A stretch of DNA of 64,000 bases from an uncultured Roseicyclus sp. (lineage in GTDB: Bacteria; Pseudomonadota; Alphaproteobacteria; Rhodobacterales; Rhodobacteraceae): contig CANLEH010000005.1 in the NCBI GenBank assembly GCA_947489665.1, positions 124,001 through 188,000 of the forward strand. Direction: 5' to 3'. The position numbers were made by a program, and so were the translations under genes. The notes beneath the pieces were generated by a model. The model had not been told where the DNA came from, did no database searches, and saw only the letters and a list, made by a program, of their open reading frames with translations. The first letter of the stretch is position 1. Each line of letters begins with the position of its first letter. Of the stretch, positions 27,535 through 37,634 are shown piece after piece.

Positions 27535-27945
27535 TCAGACCGAAGGTATCCCTTGCTCCGCGCAATCTGCCGCAACCACCTGAGCTTCGAGCGTCTGCAA
27601 CCCGCGCGGGAGTTCCGGCGAGATGGTGTAAACCGCATCTGCGACCCAAACGCCACCCTCTTCCGTAATACTTGTGCGCACATGTCGCGCAAAAGTATAA
27701 CCACGGATCAGGGTATATTGCGCGGCTGCGCAACGGGTATAGGCATCAAGGTCCGCGCGGGTGGCCACACCGGTCATCTGAGCGCGGAAATTTACCAGAT
27801 CATCGTCCAGCAAACGCGTTTCGATTCCGTCGTACGTTGCTGGTGGAGCCTGTTCGAGGGTCGGCCCCTCTGTCTCAGGCACACACCCGGCAATCGAGGC
27901 AGCTGCGCAGACACCCGCCAGGGTGGATAAGGGGCTGCGCAGCAT
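27535..27945 (-). CDS. Putative lipoprotein between nuoG and nuoH
   Basis: 136 residues with a lipoprotein signal peptide and lipobox SIAGC (Cys21). The mature part has two cysteines (YTRCAAA and AADCAEQ) and no recognised domain. It starts 5 bp after the nuoG stop, so it is clearly part of the operon. It is one of several exported accessory proteins in this cluster. Confidence 0.7.
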   Translation of the reverse strand: MLRSPLSTLAGVCAAASIAGCVPETEGPTLEQAPPATYDGIETRLLDDDLVNFRAQMTGVATRADLDAYTRCAAAQYTLIRGYTFARHVRTSITEEGGVWVADAVYTISPELPRGLQTLEAQVVAADCAEQGIPSV

Positions 27946-27950
27946 GGACC

Positions 27951-29969
27951 TTATTCCGCCGCCATCGGCGCGTCCCGGCGCGCTTTCGCATTTGCACTCA
28001 ACTCTGCCATAAGGCTGGAGGCCCGCGTGATGGGGTTGGTCAGATAGTGATCCGCGATGGGTGACGCAAAATCGCCGGAGCCAAGGGTGCCAAGCGGCAG
28101 TGCCTCACCCTCATTCTCGGCCACATCGTCAATCATCGCCAGATGTGGCGCGGCTTTCACCATCTCGGCCCGCAAGGCGCCGATTGTGTCAAATGGGAGC
28201 GTCGCCCCGACTGCTGCAGACAAAGCCCGCAGGATCGCCCAGTTTTCCCGCGCATCGCCGGGCGGGAAGCCCGCGCGCATGGCGAGTTGCGGGCGGCCTT
28301 CGGTGTTCACGAACAGGCCCTGCTCTTCCGTATACGCCGCACCCGGCAGGATCACATCGGCGCGGTGCGCGCCCCGATCCCCGTGCGAGCCTTGGTAGAT
28401 GACGAACGGGCCGGTTGCGATCTCAACTTCATCGGCACCCATGTTATAGACAACGTCTGCATCCTGAACCGCGGCCATAGCGTCAGGGTTGGTGGCACCG
28501 ATGTCCATCGCGCCCACACGGCCCGCAGCGGTGTGCAGCACGAGAAGGCCAGAACCGGTTGCGTCCGCCACTTTCTGCGCGTGCGCCAGAACCGCCTCGC
28601 CATCTTCACCCGTCAGGGCGCCCTGCCCCACGATCACGACGGACGGGACGTCTTTCACAGCACCGAATTCCCGATCAGCCAGCGCCTTCAACGCCGCACG
28701 ATCCGTGCCCATGTGGACATATTCATACGTCAGATCAACGGCTTCACCGATCAGCGCCACATTTGCGCCCTTGCTCCACGCCTTGCGGATACGGGCGTTC
28801 AGAACCGGCGCTTCCGCGCGTGGGTTGGTTCCGATCAACATGATGTATTGCGCATCATCCAGGTCTTCGACGGCCGCCGTGCCAACATAAGCCGCGCGAT
28901 TGCCCGAAGGCAGCTTCGCGCCATCGGCGCGGCATTCGACAACGCCGCCCTGCCCCTCAACCAGTGTTTTCAGCGCGTAAGCTGCCTCGGTCGAGGCCAG
29001 ATCACCGACCAAACCGGCCAGCTTTGTGGCACCTTTGATCTTTTCTGCAGCAAGACCCATCGCCTCGCCCCACGAGGCCGCGCGCAGTTTGCCGTTTTCG
29101 CGGATGTATGGCTTGTCGAGCCGCTGGCGACGCAACCCGTCCCAAACGTATCGGGACTTGTCGGAAAGCCATTCCTCGTTCACGCCATCATGGTTGCGCG
29201 GCAGAATGCGCATCACTTCGCGCCCCTTGGTGTCCACGCGAATGTTCGACCCCAACGCGTCCATCACGTCGATACTCTCGGTCTTGGTCAGTTCCCAAGG
29301 ACGCGCGGTGAAGCTGTAAGGTTTCGAGGTCAGCGCACCGACGGGGCAGAGATCGACGATATTGCCCTGCATTTCCGACTCGAGCGTCTGGCCCAGATAC
29401 GAGGTGATCTCCGAATCCTCACCGCGTCCCGTCTGCCCCATCTCGGGCATGCCCGCGACTTCGGTGATGAAACGCACACAGCGGGTGCAGCTGATGCAGC
29501 GCGTCATTGCAGTGCCAACAAGCGGCCCCAGCTCCAACTCCGTCGCGGCGCGCTTGGGCTCGCGGTAACGCGAGAAATCGACGCCGTACGCCATCGCCTG
29601 GTCCTGAAGGTCGCATTCGCCACCTTGATCGCAGATCGGGCAATCGAGCGGATGGTTGATCAGGAGGAACTCCATCACCCCTTCACGCGCCTTCTTCACC
29701 ATGGGCGAGTTTGTTTTGACGACCGGTGGCTGGCCCTCTGGCCCGGGCCGCAAATCCTTGACCTGCATCGCACAGGAAGCGGCGGGTTTCGGCGGTCCGC
29801 CCACAACTTCCACAAGGCACATCCGGCAATTGCCTGCGATGGTCAGCCGTTCGTGGTAGCAAAAACGCGGAATTTCGATCCCGGCCTGTTCGCAGGCCTG
29901 GATCAGGGTCATGGCTGGATCAACCTCGATCTCGTTGTCGTCGATGATGATCTTGCGCAAATCGCTCAT
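27951..29969 (-). CDS. nuoG: NADH-quinone oxidoreductase subunit G
   Basis: 672 residues, the large iron-sulfur subunit of the peripheral arm. N-terminal [2Fe-2S] motif with [15 protein letters not shown], the His-ligated [4Fe-4S] motif [19 protein letters not shown], and [10 protein letters not shown] for the next cluster; the molybdopterin-oxidoreductase-like body follows without a cofactor signature. Length is typical of the mitochondrial-like (short) NuoG. Confidence 0.96.
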   Translation of the reverse strand: MSDLRKIIIDDNEIEVDPAMTLIQACEQAGIEIPRFCYHERLTIAGNCRMCLVEVVGGPPKPAASCAMQVKDLRPGPEGQPPVVKTNSPMVKKAREGVMEFLLINHPLDCPICDQGGECDLQDQAMAYGVDFSRYREPKRAATELELGPLVGTAMTRCISCTRCVRFITEVAGMPEMGQTGRGEDSEITSYLGQTLESEMQGNIVDLCPVGALTSKPYSFTARPWELTKTESIDVMDALGSNIRVDTKGREVMRILPRNHDGVNEEWLSDKSRYVWDGLRRQRLDKPYIRENGKLRAASWGEAMGLAAEKIKGATKLAGLVGDLASTEAAYALKTLVEGQGGVVECRADGAKLPSGNRAAYVGTAAVEDLDDAQYIMLIGTNPRAEAPVLNARIRKAWSKGANVALIGEAVDLTYEYVHMGTDRAALKALADREFGAVKDVPSVVIVGQGALTGEDGEAVLAHAQKVADATGSGLLVLHTAAGRVGAMDIGATNPDAMAAVQDADVVYNMGADEVEIATGPFVIYQGSHGDRGAHRADVILPGAAYTEEQGLFVNTEGRPQLAMRAGFPPGDARENWAILRALSAAVGATLPFDTIGALRAEMVKAAPHLAMIDDVAENEGEALPLGTLGSGDFASPIADHYLTNPITRASSLMAELSANAKARRDAPMAAE

Positions 29970-30032
29970 GGGGACCGGTCCTTTCCCTCAAGCACATCAT
30001 ATGTGCCTGCATGTCTGGACCGTCTTCTAACC

Positions 30033-30458
30033 CTAGCGGAGCAATCTGCCAATCGGCGAACCGGCGGTAATTTCGTCGCGCCCCACGCGACACACGGCAT
30101 CGCGGTCGCCGGCATCTACGCCGCGGGCGGCAAACCAGTCGCGCATGATGGCGCGATAGCGCTCCTGCTCGTTCCGGTCGTCGATGAAGGCATCCACCTC
30201 GCGCCGCTCTACGCCAAGGTCTTGCGCCCGGTCCACCAGCCCTTCGGCAAATGCCCAGGCCCGCACCATGCGCGGGCGAATGTCATCGCATATGTTCTGG
30301 ATGTGGCGGCCGACGGAGATCACTGTAAGGCCCGAATGAATTTCAGGATCATCCCGCAAGACCTGCCAGCTTGCGTTCTGCGCGTGGCCGATCGTTGTGA
30401 ACAGCCCGGTAACCAACAGCACACCAGCGGCGGCTGCGATACGGAAGGGGGTAAGCAT
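30033..30458 (-). CDS. Secreted DUF5333-type protein
   Basis: 141 residues with signal peptide (residues 1-26, ending GHAQ). The mature part matches the uncharacterised DUF5333 pattern of Rhodobacteraceae: IQNICDDIRPRMVRAWAFAEGL, then C-x-x-G-x-x-E-I with the terminal GSPIGRLLR. Two cysteines are placed to form a disulfide. The ATG at 30458 follows AAAGGGA; a longer frame from 30536 lacks a signal start. A second, distant relative is encoded at 32899-33276. Confidence 0.75.
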   Translation of the reverse strand: MLTPFRIAAAAGVLLVTGLFTTIGHAQNASWQVLRDDPEIHSGLTVISVGRHIQNICDDIRPRMVRAWAFAEGLVDRAQDLGVERREVDAFIDDRNEQERYRAIMRDWFAARGVDAGDRDAVCRVGRDEITAGSPIGRLLR

Positions 30459-30562
30459 TTTTATTGTCCCTTTGAATAGGTTGGCCCGTTTCCAGAGACG
30501 GACATGGGGACAAGGACCCATGTTATTCAATGTCACGAATGGGTCATCGCGCCTTTCGGCAT

Positions 30563-30934
30563 CTATTCGCCAACAGGCACATCACAACCCGCTGCGGACC
30601 AAAGGCTTTCCTCGCCTACGGCGCGCCACCCAAAGAACAGCGGCACGGTATCAAGGTCGAAGTCGAGGCAATGGGCCTGCATGGCCTCAAGCGCGGCAGC
30701 GCGCGCTTCGAACGGTATCGCGCGGCCGTTTAGCGTTCGCACGACGAGGCCACCCTGAATGGGAACAGGCTCAATCTCCGTCCCGTCGGGTAATGCGACC
30801 GGATTGAAAATCGTCACATCGGGGTCCGCCTGAACCTGTAGCGGCCCAATCGACGTCACGTAGACCTGCGGCGTGACACAGGCCGCAAGGGCCAGCGACA
30901 GCGCAGGCCAGGCCCTCACAACCGCACGCCCCAA
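30563..30934 (-). CDS. Putative lipoprotein in the nuo cluster
   Basis: 123 residues with lipobox LAAC at Cys19. The mature part is beta-rich with two more cysteines (AMQAHCLDFD and AAGCDVP). Unknown family. The start overlaps the end of the membrane-protein gene at 30916 by 19 bp. Confidence 0.65.
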   Translation of the reverse strand: MGRAVVRAWPALSLALAACVTPQVYVTSIGPLQVQADPDVTIFNPVALPDGTEIEPVPIQGGLVVRTLNGRAIPFEARAAALEAMQAHCLDFDLDTVPLFFGWRAVGEESLWSAAGCDVPVGE

Positions 30935-31173
30935 AAGGTGATGATCAGCCAGACCAGCAGGGTCAGGAACAGGATAGCCAGGATGATGTAGATGGCGGCT
31001 TCCATCCGCTCAGGCGTGTTCAGCACGATCGCAATGCCCGAGGCAACCATACCGCCCATCACCGCGCCCAGAATGCCGCCGCCCAAGCCCCATAGCTGAT
31101 AGCACAGGCCCGCGCCCACAACGGCGCAAGCGAGGTAAATGATCGCCAGAGAATACCAGTATACGCGAACCAT
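30916..31173 (-). CDS. Small integral membrane protein in the nuo cluster
   Basis: 85 residues, three predicted membrane helices (about 8-25, 27-49 with a Gly-rich GGGILGAVMGGMVASG face, and 61-83). Not recognised. It overlaps the following lipoprotein gene, so they are likely co-translated. Confidence 0.65.
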   Translation of the reverse strand: MVRVYWYSLAIIYLACAVVGAGLCYQLWGLGGGILGAVMGGMVASGIAIVLNTPERMEAAIYIILAILFLTLLVWLIITFWGVRL

Positions 31174-31368
31174 GCCGCCGCCCCTTTGCCCTCATAACGC
31201 CAATGCGGTGCATATCACGCCCACTTGGTCATTTTGCGCAAAGGATAGGAAAGTTGCGGGACTCCAGCAAGATGGACGGCGCAACCACAGCGGTCAGTGA
31301 GTCCTCATGGTCACAGGCGAAAGGTGGTGCGCCGCATCGCCCGGAACAGCACACACAGCCCAAATGGC

Positions 31369-32121
31369 TTAATTGCACCCTTCGCCGCGCTGAATATTCG
31401 CAGGCCGCTTTTGCATTCGCTTTTCCAACACCGTAATCGAGTCGTGGACATGGATACTGTCCAATGCATCGGCCGTCGCGTCGATCCTTTGCCCCTTTGG
31501 GTGATACCAGTGGTGGATGTCATCAATGAGCGTTTTGATCACACTCATGAAGCTGGCCCGGCGACGGTACCCCCCTGTGAAACCGGGCCAATAGGCGGCC
31601 TGCAGATCCTCAACCATGTAGACGCCCCCATCGCTCAGCCTTGGGAACAAGACATCGAGGGAAGCGCGGATATGCAGGGAATCGTGGCTGCCATCATCCA
31701 ATACGACGTCCACGCCGCCCATTTCGTCCACCACTTTCGCCAAGAACGCCCCATCTGCCTGAGAACCGATGCGGACGGCCCCGCTTTGGCCATCAAAGGC
31801 CGCGCATGCAGGGTCAATATCAATGCCAAAGATCACTGCATCTTCGCCAAAATATGACCGCCACATCTCAAGCGAGCCGCCCTTCGCGACGCCGATTTCA
31901 AGGAACCGCACCGGCGTGTTCCGAAACCGTGCGAAATACCGATCATAGATCTCGAAATAGTGCAGCCATTTGTGCACGACGGGCCCGTTATGGGCCCAGA
32001 AGAAGCGCTCAAGATCGTTCTGCTGTTCTTCAAGAGCCGGCGGCTCGCCCTGAAAGCGGTACTGTCCGCTGCCACCCGTGCGCCCCCATATCAGCCGCGC
32101 CAGAGAATTGGGCAATGCCAT
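31369..32121 (-). CDS. Class I SAM-dependent methyltransferase-like protein
   Basis: 250 residues. The SAM-binding core is visible: VRFLEIGVAKGGSLEMWRSYF (motif I, about residues 75-95), FGIDIDPAC, and VDVVLDDGSHD as motif II, with a later VYMVEDL. The pattern is closest to sugar O-methyltransferases and cephalosporin-hydroxylase-like proteins. The ATG at 32121 is chosen because the upstream extension looks non-coding. About 195 bp separate it from the next downstream gene; its link to complex I is unclear. Confidence 0.7.
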   Translation of the reverse strand: MALPNSLARLIWGRTGGSGQYRFQGEPPALEEQQNDLERFFWAHNGPVVHKWLHYFEIYDRYFARFRNTPVRFLEIGVAKGGSLEMWRSYFGEDAVIFGIDIDPACAAFDGQSGAVRIGSQADGAFLAKVVDEMGGVDVVLDDGSHDSLHIRASLDVLFPRLSDGGVYMVEDLQAAYWPGFTGGYRRRASFMSVIKTLIDDIHHWYHPKGQRIDATADALDSIHVHDSITVLEKRMQKRPANIQRGEGCN

Positions 32122-32268
32122 GTTCGATTGTCCCGTATTTTCGCGTGCTGCGGACGTTTTTGCATGATGCACAGCGCGCCGCATGTCCAGTGGCGGCGAC
32201 CCTCGCCCAATCCGCACACGTCCCGCAAGATCATGGCAACAGGCCGCGGTTTAAGTGGGTCTCCACGG

Positions 32269-32709
32269 TCACAGACCTTCTGGCGCATCGCCGGGGCAGA
32301 GCCCGAAAAAATGCCACGCGCCAAAGCTGTCGGTCCCGATGCCCACAAAATTGGCGCGCACGCCGTCACTGCTGTGATCCGGGCACCGGACAGAGCGCGC
32401 CAGCGTCGCGACTTGGCCGCGCCCGTCATCGCCAAACTGGAATGCAGCAGCGCCTTGCAGGACATAGACCTCGGTAAGGACTTCGCGCGCCTCCTGCGGC
32501 GCACAGGGGATCGACGGGTGACATGACCCGAGCCCCTGGTCGGTGTCCGTGAAGGTTTGGATCACATAGCGCACGCCATCCGCGTCCACGATCTGGCGTG
32601 TTTCGGGCTGCTGAATGGCCGCATAAGACAAGGGGTGGTCCGGCACCGGCGCTGTACAGGCTGCGATGCCAGCAGCCAAAAGGAAAAGACAGGTTCGCCT
32701 AACTAGCAA
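32269..32709 (-). CDS. Putative lipoprotein in the nuo cluster, TTG start
   Basis: About 146 residues beginning (M)LVRRTCLFLLAAGIAAC, a lipoprotein signal with Cys18. The mature part has several Cys (SCHPSIPC, VRCPDH, GLCPGD). The TTG at 32709 overlaps the end of the preceding small gene by 11 bp, suggesting coupled translation; a GTG start at 32763 is possible but would mask the signal peptide. Confidence 0.55.
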   Translation of the reverse strand: MLVRRTCLFLLAAGIAACTAPVPDHPLSYAAIQQPETRQIVDADGVRYVIQTFTDTDQGLGSCHPSIPCAPQEAREVLTEVYVLQGAAAFQFGDDGRGQVATLARSVRCPDHSSDGVRANFVGIGTDSFGAWHFFGLCPGDAPEGL

Positions 32710-32887
32710 ATCGGCCGCCGGGACGCGCCCATACCGCCATCCGCAAACGTGCCCAGACGCCACGGAGGCCGCCGATCAATTCCGGTGGGAGCCCTTCAGA
32801 AACTTCAGTCGGCGCGCGTTCAACACCGCGCAACCGATCTTGAACCTCGCGCTCCAGCACCTTTGTATCGACATGTCCGTAGCACAT
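32699..32887 (-). CDS. Small soluble protein (62 aa) in the nuo cluster
   Basis: 62 residues, MCYGHVDTKVLEREVQDRLR at the start, amphipathic, Arg-rich, no export signal. AGGAG lies 8 nt before the ATG, which supports a real gene. Starts with M-C-x-G-H like other small Rhodobacteraceae proteins I recall, but no function is known. Confidence 0.55.
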   Translation of the reverse strand: MCYGHVDTKVLEREVQDRLRGVERAPTEVSEGLPPELIGGLRGVWARLRMAVWARPGGRFAS

Positions 32888-32898
32888 AGGCCGCTCTC

Positions 32899-33276
32899 CT
32901 ATCGCAGAAAGCGCCCAATCTGGCTTCCTGCCGCAACTTCGCGATCAGCATAGGCACAAAGTGCTGCCGTGTCGCCCGGTGTGACACCCTGACGACCCAT
33001 TTCCGAGATCACGCCATCAATCACCTGATCCTCGGACGTGTTTTGGACGGCTTGCAACACCTCCAATTCCGAATATCCCGACGCCAGCATCTGATCCACA
33101 AACGCTTCAGTCAGCTGCTCAATCGAGCTTCGCATTTGGTATTGTGGGCAAAGGCCCGCCATGATGTCAGCTGTTGCAGCGTTTCCGGCGAATGCCGCGA
33201 ATTGCGCCTGTACGCCCGTGGGCTGCGCGACACAGCCTGCCAGCGCGATCAGGCCGACAGCCGCAAGCAACCTCAT
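32899..33276 (-). CDS. Lipoprotein with DUF5333-like C-terminus
   Basis: 125 residues with lipobox LAGC (Cys15). The end of the protein, C-A-Y-A-D-R-E-V then GSQIGRFLR, matches the end of the protein at 30033 (GSPIGRLLR), and both have one earlier Cys about 70 residues before; the two are probably distant paralogs. Its ATG region overlaps the nuoF stop by 4 bp. Confidence 0.68.
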   Translation of the reverse strand: MRLLAAVGLIALAGCVAQPTGVQAQFAAFAGNAATADIMAGLCPQYQMRSSIEQLTEAFVDQMLASGYSELEVLQAVQNTSEDQVIDGVISEMGRQGVTPGDTAALCAYADREVAAGSQIGRFLR

Positions 33277-34568
33277 TCCGCAGCGACCTGAACTGTACCG
33301 TCGCGTCGCACCTTGATGCGATCTTCAATCTCATCGCGGAAGTTACGGATCAGACCCTGGATTGGCCAAGCCGCCGCATCACCAAGCGCGCAGATGGTGT
33401 GGCCCTCGACCTGCTTGGTCACGTCCCACAGCATCTCGATCTCTTCGACCTGCGCCTCGCCTTTCACAAGCCGTTCCATCACCCGCATCATCCAGCCGGT
33501 ACCTTCGCGGCACGGCGTACACTGGCCGCACGACTCGTGCTTGTAGAAGCAGGCCAGCCGCCAGATCGCCTTGATGATGTCGGTCTGCTTGTCCATCACG
33601 ATGACCGCCGCCGTCCCGAGGCCCGAGCCAAGCTCGTTCCGGAGGTAGTCGAAATCCATGATGGCGTCTTTCATGTTCTCGCCCCGCACGCACGGCACCG
33701 ACGAGCCGCCGGGGATCACCGCTTTGAGGTTATCCCACCCGCCGCGAATGCCGCCGCAATGGGTCTCGATCAGCTCCTCAAAGGTGATCGACATCGCCTC
33801 TTCGACGACGCAGGGCTGGTTCACATGGCCAGAAATCGCGAACAGCTTCGTGCCCGCGTTGTTCGGGCGGCCAAAGCCCGCGAACCACTCCGCGCCTCGG
33901 CGCAGGATCGTTGGCACAACAGCAATGGATTCCACATTGTTCACAGTCGTCGGGCAACCGTAGAGACCCGCACCCGCCGGGAAGGGCGGCTTCATGCGAG
34001 GCATGCCCTTGCGACCTTCGAGCGATTCCAGAAGCGCAGTTTCTTCGCCGCAGATATACGCCCCTGCCCCGTGATGCAGGTAGAGGTCAAAATCCCAGCC
34101 GGACTTGGCGGCGTTCTTGCCAAGAAGGCCCGCGTCGTAGGCCTCATCAATCGCGGCCTGCAGCGCCTCACGCTCGCGGATATATTCGCCGCGGATGTAG
34201 ATATAGCAGGCATTGGCATTCATCGCGAACGACGCGATCAGGCAGCCTTCGATCAGGGTATGGGGATCATTGCGCATGATCTCACGATCTTTGCAGGTGC
34301 CGGGCTCAGATTCGTCGGCATTCACCACCAGATAGGCCGGGCGTCCATCGCTTTCCTTAGGCATGAACGACCACTTGAGACCCGTTGGGAAGCCCGCACC
34401 GCCCCGGCCGCGCAGGCCAGAGGCCTTCATGATCTCAACAATCTTATCGCGACCCAGACCGATCAGATCCTTTGTGCCGTCCCAATGGCCCCGCGCTTTC
34501 GCACCGGCAAGGGTACGATCGTGCATCCCGTAGATGTTGGTGAAGATCCGGTCTTTGTCCTGCAACAT
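33273..34568 (-). CDS. nuoF: NADH-quinone oxidoreductase subunit F
   Basis: 431 residues, the NADH- and FMN-binding subunit of complex [17 protein letters not shown] is the NADH-binding glycine-rich loop, [19 protein letters not shown] lines the FMN site, and [12 protein letters not shown] supplies Cys ligands of cluster N3. It lies between the DUF5337 gene and the lipoprotein at 32899. Confidence 0.97.
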   Translation of the reverse strand: MLQDKDRIFTNIYGMHDRTLAGAKARGHWDGTKDLIGLGRDKIVEIMKASGLRGRGGAGFPTGLKWSFMPKESDGRPAYLVVNADESEPGTCKDREIMRNDPHTLIEGCLIASFAMNANACYIYIRGEYIREREALQAAIDEAYDAGLLGKNAAKSGWDFDLYLHHGAGAYICGEETALLESLEGRKGMPRMKPPFPAGAGLYGCPTTVNNVESIAVVPTILRRGAEWFAGFGRPNNAGTKLFAISGHVNQPCVVEEAMSITFEELIETHCGGIRGGWDNLKAVIPGGSSVPCVRGENMKDAIMDFDYLRNELGSGLGTAAVIVMDKQTDIIKAIWRLACFYKHESCGQCTPCREGTGWMMRVMERLVKGEAQVEEIEMLWDVTKQVEGHTICALGDAAAWPIQGLIRNFRDEIEDRIKVRRDGTVQVAAE

Positions 34569-34610
34569 TGGCTAAATCCTTGATCGCTCGCGCGGGGTCT
34601 GGTCGCGCGT

Positions 34611-34844
34611 CTAGCTTTGTCTGCGCTCTTTCCACACCCAATACGTCACCACAAGCGCCCAGACCAGTGCCCCAATCGCCGCAAGGTCGAAGAGGAATAC
34701 AAACCGCGGCGGCCAGCCCATCTGTCCGCCGATGAATTGCGCGCCCATCCAAAGCACCATGGTCAACGCCATGACAATCGCGGCCCGCCGGATCTGGCGC
34801 ACGCGGCGTTGTTCTTCGGCGGAGACTGGCTTTTTCTCAGGCAT
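34611..34844 (-). CDS. DUF5337-type small membrane protein
   Basis: 77 residues with an N-terminal charged helix (SAEEQRRVRQIRRAA) and two membrane helices (VMALTMVLWMGAQFIG and FLFDLAAIGALVWALVVTYW). This matches the DUF5337 family known from Rhodobacteraceae nuo operons. ATG at 34844 chosen (MPEKKPVSAEEQ); another ATG lies 4 codons upstream. Confidence 0.7.
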   Translation of the reverse strand: MPEKKPVSAEEQRRVRQIRRAAIVMALTMVLWMGAQFIGGQMGWPPRFVFLFDLAAIGALVWALVVTYWVWKERRQS

Positions 34845-34941
34845 CACTGGCCCCAAAAAGAAAGCTGCGCGACAGGGCCGCGCAGCATCATGTCTGTCAG
34901 GTTAAGCATATCTCACCCTCGGATCAGCTGTGGTCCGAGGC

Positions 34942-35709
34942 TTAATATACATCTCCGTCATCGACTTTCTTGGAAAACTCGGTCTCACCGCCTGCGGCCA
35001 AAAGGCCCGCCTGCTCAACCCAATTGTCGCGGCTGACGCGGCCCTTGAAGCCTTTCAGGTTCTGGTCAACCCACGCGACTTCGTCGGCGCTCCAGGCAGC
35101 GATCTGGTCGAAATGGTAGAAGCCAAGCTCATTGCAGAGCATCTCCATCTTGGGCCCGACACCTTTGATCCGCTTGAGGTCATCGGCCTGACCACCGCGC
35201 GGGCCATCAAGAGCCTCCGGGCGCGTGCCCGCGCCGGGGTCCGCAGCGGGTGCAGGTGCGGCGGCGGCGGCACTTGCGGCAGCCGCTTCGGCTTCAGCCG
35301 CGCGGGCCGCTTCGGCGTCAGCTGCAGCTTTCGCCTCTACCTCTGCGGCTGCGCGGGCGGCCTCAGCCTCTGCGGCGGCAGCAGCTTCTGCTTCGCGTGC
35401 GGCATCCGAAGCACTCGTGTCAGCGGCAGCGGCCGGAGCAGCGGCAGCGGCGGTTGTCCCAGTTGATGTCGAAGACCCGCCAGCGCTGCTTTGCCCGGAA
35501 TTAGCCGACCCGAGCGGTGCGGCAGGTGCGCGGCACATGGTAATCGTTAGAACCGCACCCAACACCAGCAGCACCAGAACGCCCATGAAGGCGCCCTGCA
35601 TAAAGCTCCATCCTCCCAGAACCCAAAGTGCTGCCGCCGTGAAGACGCCCGCCAAAGCGGCAATCCCCCAGGTCCAGGCAAGGCATTCCACGCCACCGGA
35701 TTTGTTCAT
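34942..35709 (-). CDS. Membrane-anchored protein with NuoE-like helix-hairpin-helix C-terminus
   Basis: About 255 residues: two N-terminal membrane helices (WTWGIAALAGVFTAAALWVL and FMGVLVLLVLGAVLTITM), a long Ala/Glu-rich segment (about residues 70-165) likely to be helical or coiled, and a C-terminal 90-residue domain with DDLKRIKGVGPKMEMLCNEL, a helix-hairpin-helix motif, then [19 protein letters not shown]. The same domain forms the C-terminal extension of NuoE next door. It may tether or recruit complex I parts; that is inference. Confidence 0.75.
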   Translation of the reverse strand: MNKSGGVECLAWTWGIAALAGVFTAAALWVLGGWSFMQGAFMGVLVLLVLGAVLTITMCRAPAAPLGSANSGQSSAGGSSTSTGTTAAAAAPAAAADTSASDAAREAEAAAAAEAEAARAAAEVEAKAAADAEAARAAEAEAAAASAAAAAPAPAADPGAGTRPEALDGPRGGQADDLKRIKGVGPKMEMLCNELGFYHFDQIAAWSADEVAWVDQNLKGFKGRVSRDNWVEQAGLLAAGGETEFSKKVDDGDVY

Positions 35710-35845
35710 TGTAAGACCCCCCGTCATTCAACGTTTTTATCGTGTCGCTGGGAGTCTTAGCGCAGGATTCGGCCCCTGTCTTCCGCTACGTCGACGGATT
35801 GTCGCAGGTTTGCAGCAGGGCCACACATCTTCCCCGCTTGGCGGC

Positions 35846-36949
35846 TCAGCCTTCGTTCGCAAAATCGGCGGCTTGCGCGATCCAATTGTCCCGTTCGATC
35901 CGACCCTTGAACTTGAGCCGAGCATCGACCCACGCCACCTCGGCCGGGCCCCAGGCCGCAATCTGATCGAAATGATAAAAGCCCATCTCGTTAAGAACAC
36001 CTTCAAGCTTCGGACCAACACCGCTGATCCGCTTGAGGTCATCAGCCCCACCGTCGCGCGGGCCGGACAATTGCTCGGGCGCTTGTTCTGCGACGGCCTC
36101 AACAGGATCTGCCTTTGATGGCGGCTTGGCCTTCGACACGGCCTTTGCCTCGGCCTTGGTCACGCCGGCCTTGTCGGCAGGCGCCTTGGCACGGTTCGCG
36201 GGCTTGGGCCGCGGAGGCTCTGCGGGAACGCCATCGCCTGATTGTCGGCCCCACGGCGCAAGCAACGGCACTTCCGTCCCGTCGATCCGCTTGATCGTAT
36301 CGCCAATGTCAGCCGCCAACCGGGCTGAGGCATTCAACCCGTCCTTGCCCGCGTCATGATCTTTCAACGAAGTCAGTCCGCCCGCAGGTTCCGACGCATA
36401 ACGCCCGTTCTGCGGCCCCGGTGTCGGCACTTCGCCCGCCGCCATCTTGTCGATCAGTGCAGCAAAGCTCTCTGCGGTCAGATCCTCGTAGTAGTCCTTG
36501 CCGATCTGCGCCATCGGCGCATTGGCGCAAGCACCAAGGCATTCCACCTCTTCCCACGAAAACTTGCCATCCGCGCTCAATTCATGAGCGCGCGGGGCAA
36601 TCTTGTCCTTGGCCACAGCGACCAGATCTTCGGCCCCGCAAATCATGCACGAGGTCGTGCCGCAAATCTGGATATGCGCGACCGAGCCTACGGGCTGCAG
36701 CTGGAACATGAAATAAAACGTCGCCACCTCCAGCGCCCGTATGTGGGCCAGACCCAGCATGTCCGCCACTGCCTCAATCGCCGGACGGGTCAGCCAGCCT
36801 TCCTGCTCCTGCGCGCGCCACAAAAGCGGGATGATCGCGCTGGCCGCACGGCCTTCGGGATATTTGGTGATCTGCGCCTCGGCCCAGGCCTGATTGGCGG
36901 GCGTGAAGGCAAACGTGTCCGGTTGCTCGGGGTGCAGGCGTCGCAGCAT
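35846..36949 (-). CDS. nuoE: NADH-quinone oxidoreductase subunit E with C-terminal helix-hairpin-helix extension
   Basis: 367 residues, far longer than the usual 160-240. Residues about 1-185 are the thioredoxin-like [2Fe-2S] NuoE with ligands in [11 protein letters not shown] and CLGACANAP (cluster N1a). After a Pro/Lys/Ala-rich linker, residues about 290-367 carry [20 protein letters not shown] then [19 protein letters not shown], the domain also found in the adjacent protein. The ATG at 36949 has AGGGA upstream and yields the family start [11 protein letters not shown]. Confidence 0.93.
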   Translation of the reverse strand: MLRRLHPEQPDTFAFTPANQAWAEAQITKYPEGRAASAIIPLLWRAQEQEGWLTRPAIEAVADMLGLAHIRALEVATFYFMFQLQPVGSVAHIQICGTTSCMICGAEDLVAVAKDKIAPRAHELSADGKFSWEEVECLGACANAPMAQIGKDYYEDLTAESFAALIDKMAAGEVPTPGPQNGRYASEPAGGLTSLKDHDAGKDGLNASARLAADIGDTIKRIDGTEVPLLAPWGRQSGDGVPAEPPRPKPANRAKAPADKAGVTKAEAKAVSKAKPPSKADPVEAVAEQAPEQLSGPRDGGADDLKRISGVGPKLEGVLNEMGFYHFDQIAAWGPAEVAWVDARLKFKGRIERDNWIAQAADFANEG

Positions 36950-37034
36950 GTGGGTCGTCCCTGGCGGTCGTGTGTCGGGCACGGGTTTCGCGCAATTAGC
37001 CGGGGATGTCCATGCGCGCTATGGCGCAGGGGGG

Positions 37035-37520
37035 CTATTGCGTGGCGTACGGCGATAGGGCGAACAACGTCCCCTCCGGTTCACAATCGGCGACATGAAA
37101 CAGTCCAGTGCGCTGCGCCATACGGCCGGACCGGATCGCGTCGTTCAACCTTCCGTCCACCGCACGCGCCGCCACCAGAACTGCGCGCGCCTCGGGGTGG
37201 CGGATCGTTGTGCTGCGCAACCTCAGCGCGAAAAAGCCCTGTTGCGCAACCTCGGGACCAACGGGTTCGCCCAACGCCATCATGACGCGGTCGACCAGAA
37301 AAACCTCGAATACAGACACCAGATCTATTGGCAATGCGCAGCCGATGGCTGCGTAGGCCTCTTCCATGATCTCCTCAACGGCCAGGGTGTCCAGCGCTTC
37401 CGCTCGGTCAAGTAAGCTCGCCTCAGGCACGCTCTGCGCAGGAACCAATAGATCCCATTGCGCGTCCGCCGCATGAAGCGAACTGCACACCAGCGCCAAA
37501 ATCACTGAAAGACATCGCAT
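37035..37520 (-). CDS. Secreted protein in the nuo cluster
   Basis: 161 residues with a signal peptide (about 1-20, ending HAADA). The mature part is helical with a Cys in AAIGCALPID and a second in VADCEPEG, the same two-cysteine layout as neighbouring exported proteins. Unknown family. Confidence 0.65.
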   Translation of the reverse strand: MRCLSVILALVCSSLHAADAQWDLLVPAQSVPEASLLDRAEALDTLAVEEIMEEAYAAIGCALPIDLVSVFEVFLVDRVMMALGEPVGPEVAQQGFFALRLRSTTIRHPEARAVLVAARAVDGRLNDAIRSGRMAQRTGLFHVADCEPEGTLFALSPYATQ

Positions 37521-37634
37521 GCCATGAGCCTAAGGCAGCCTGGCGCATTCTGTCTACGACTCTAAGGAGGCCTCATCAGGTCCCGCTGGCCCTTGTGCGC
37601 CTATCGAAACCGGATCAACGCCAATTGCCCGCCC

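Noticed and set aside
28143-30479. Plus-strand frame of 778 codons opposite nuoG
   Set aside because: Antisense shadow of a certain gene; no ribosome binding site or family features.
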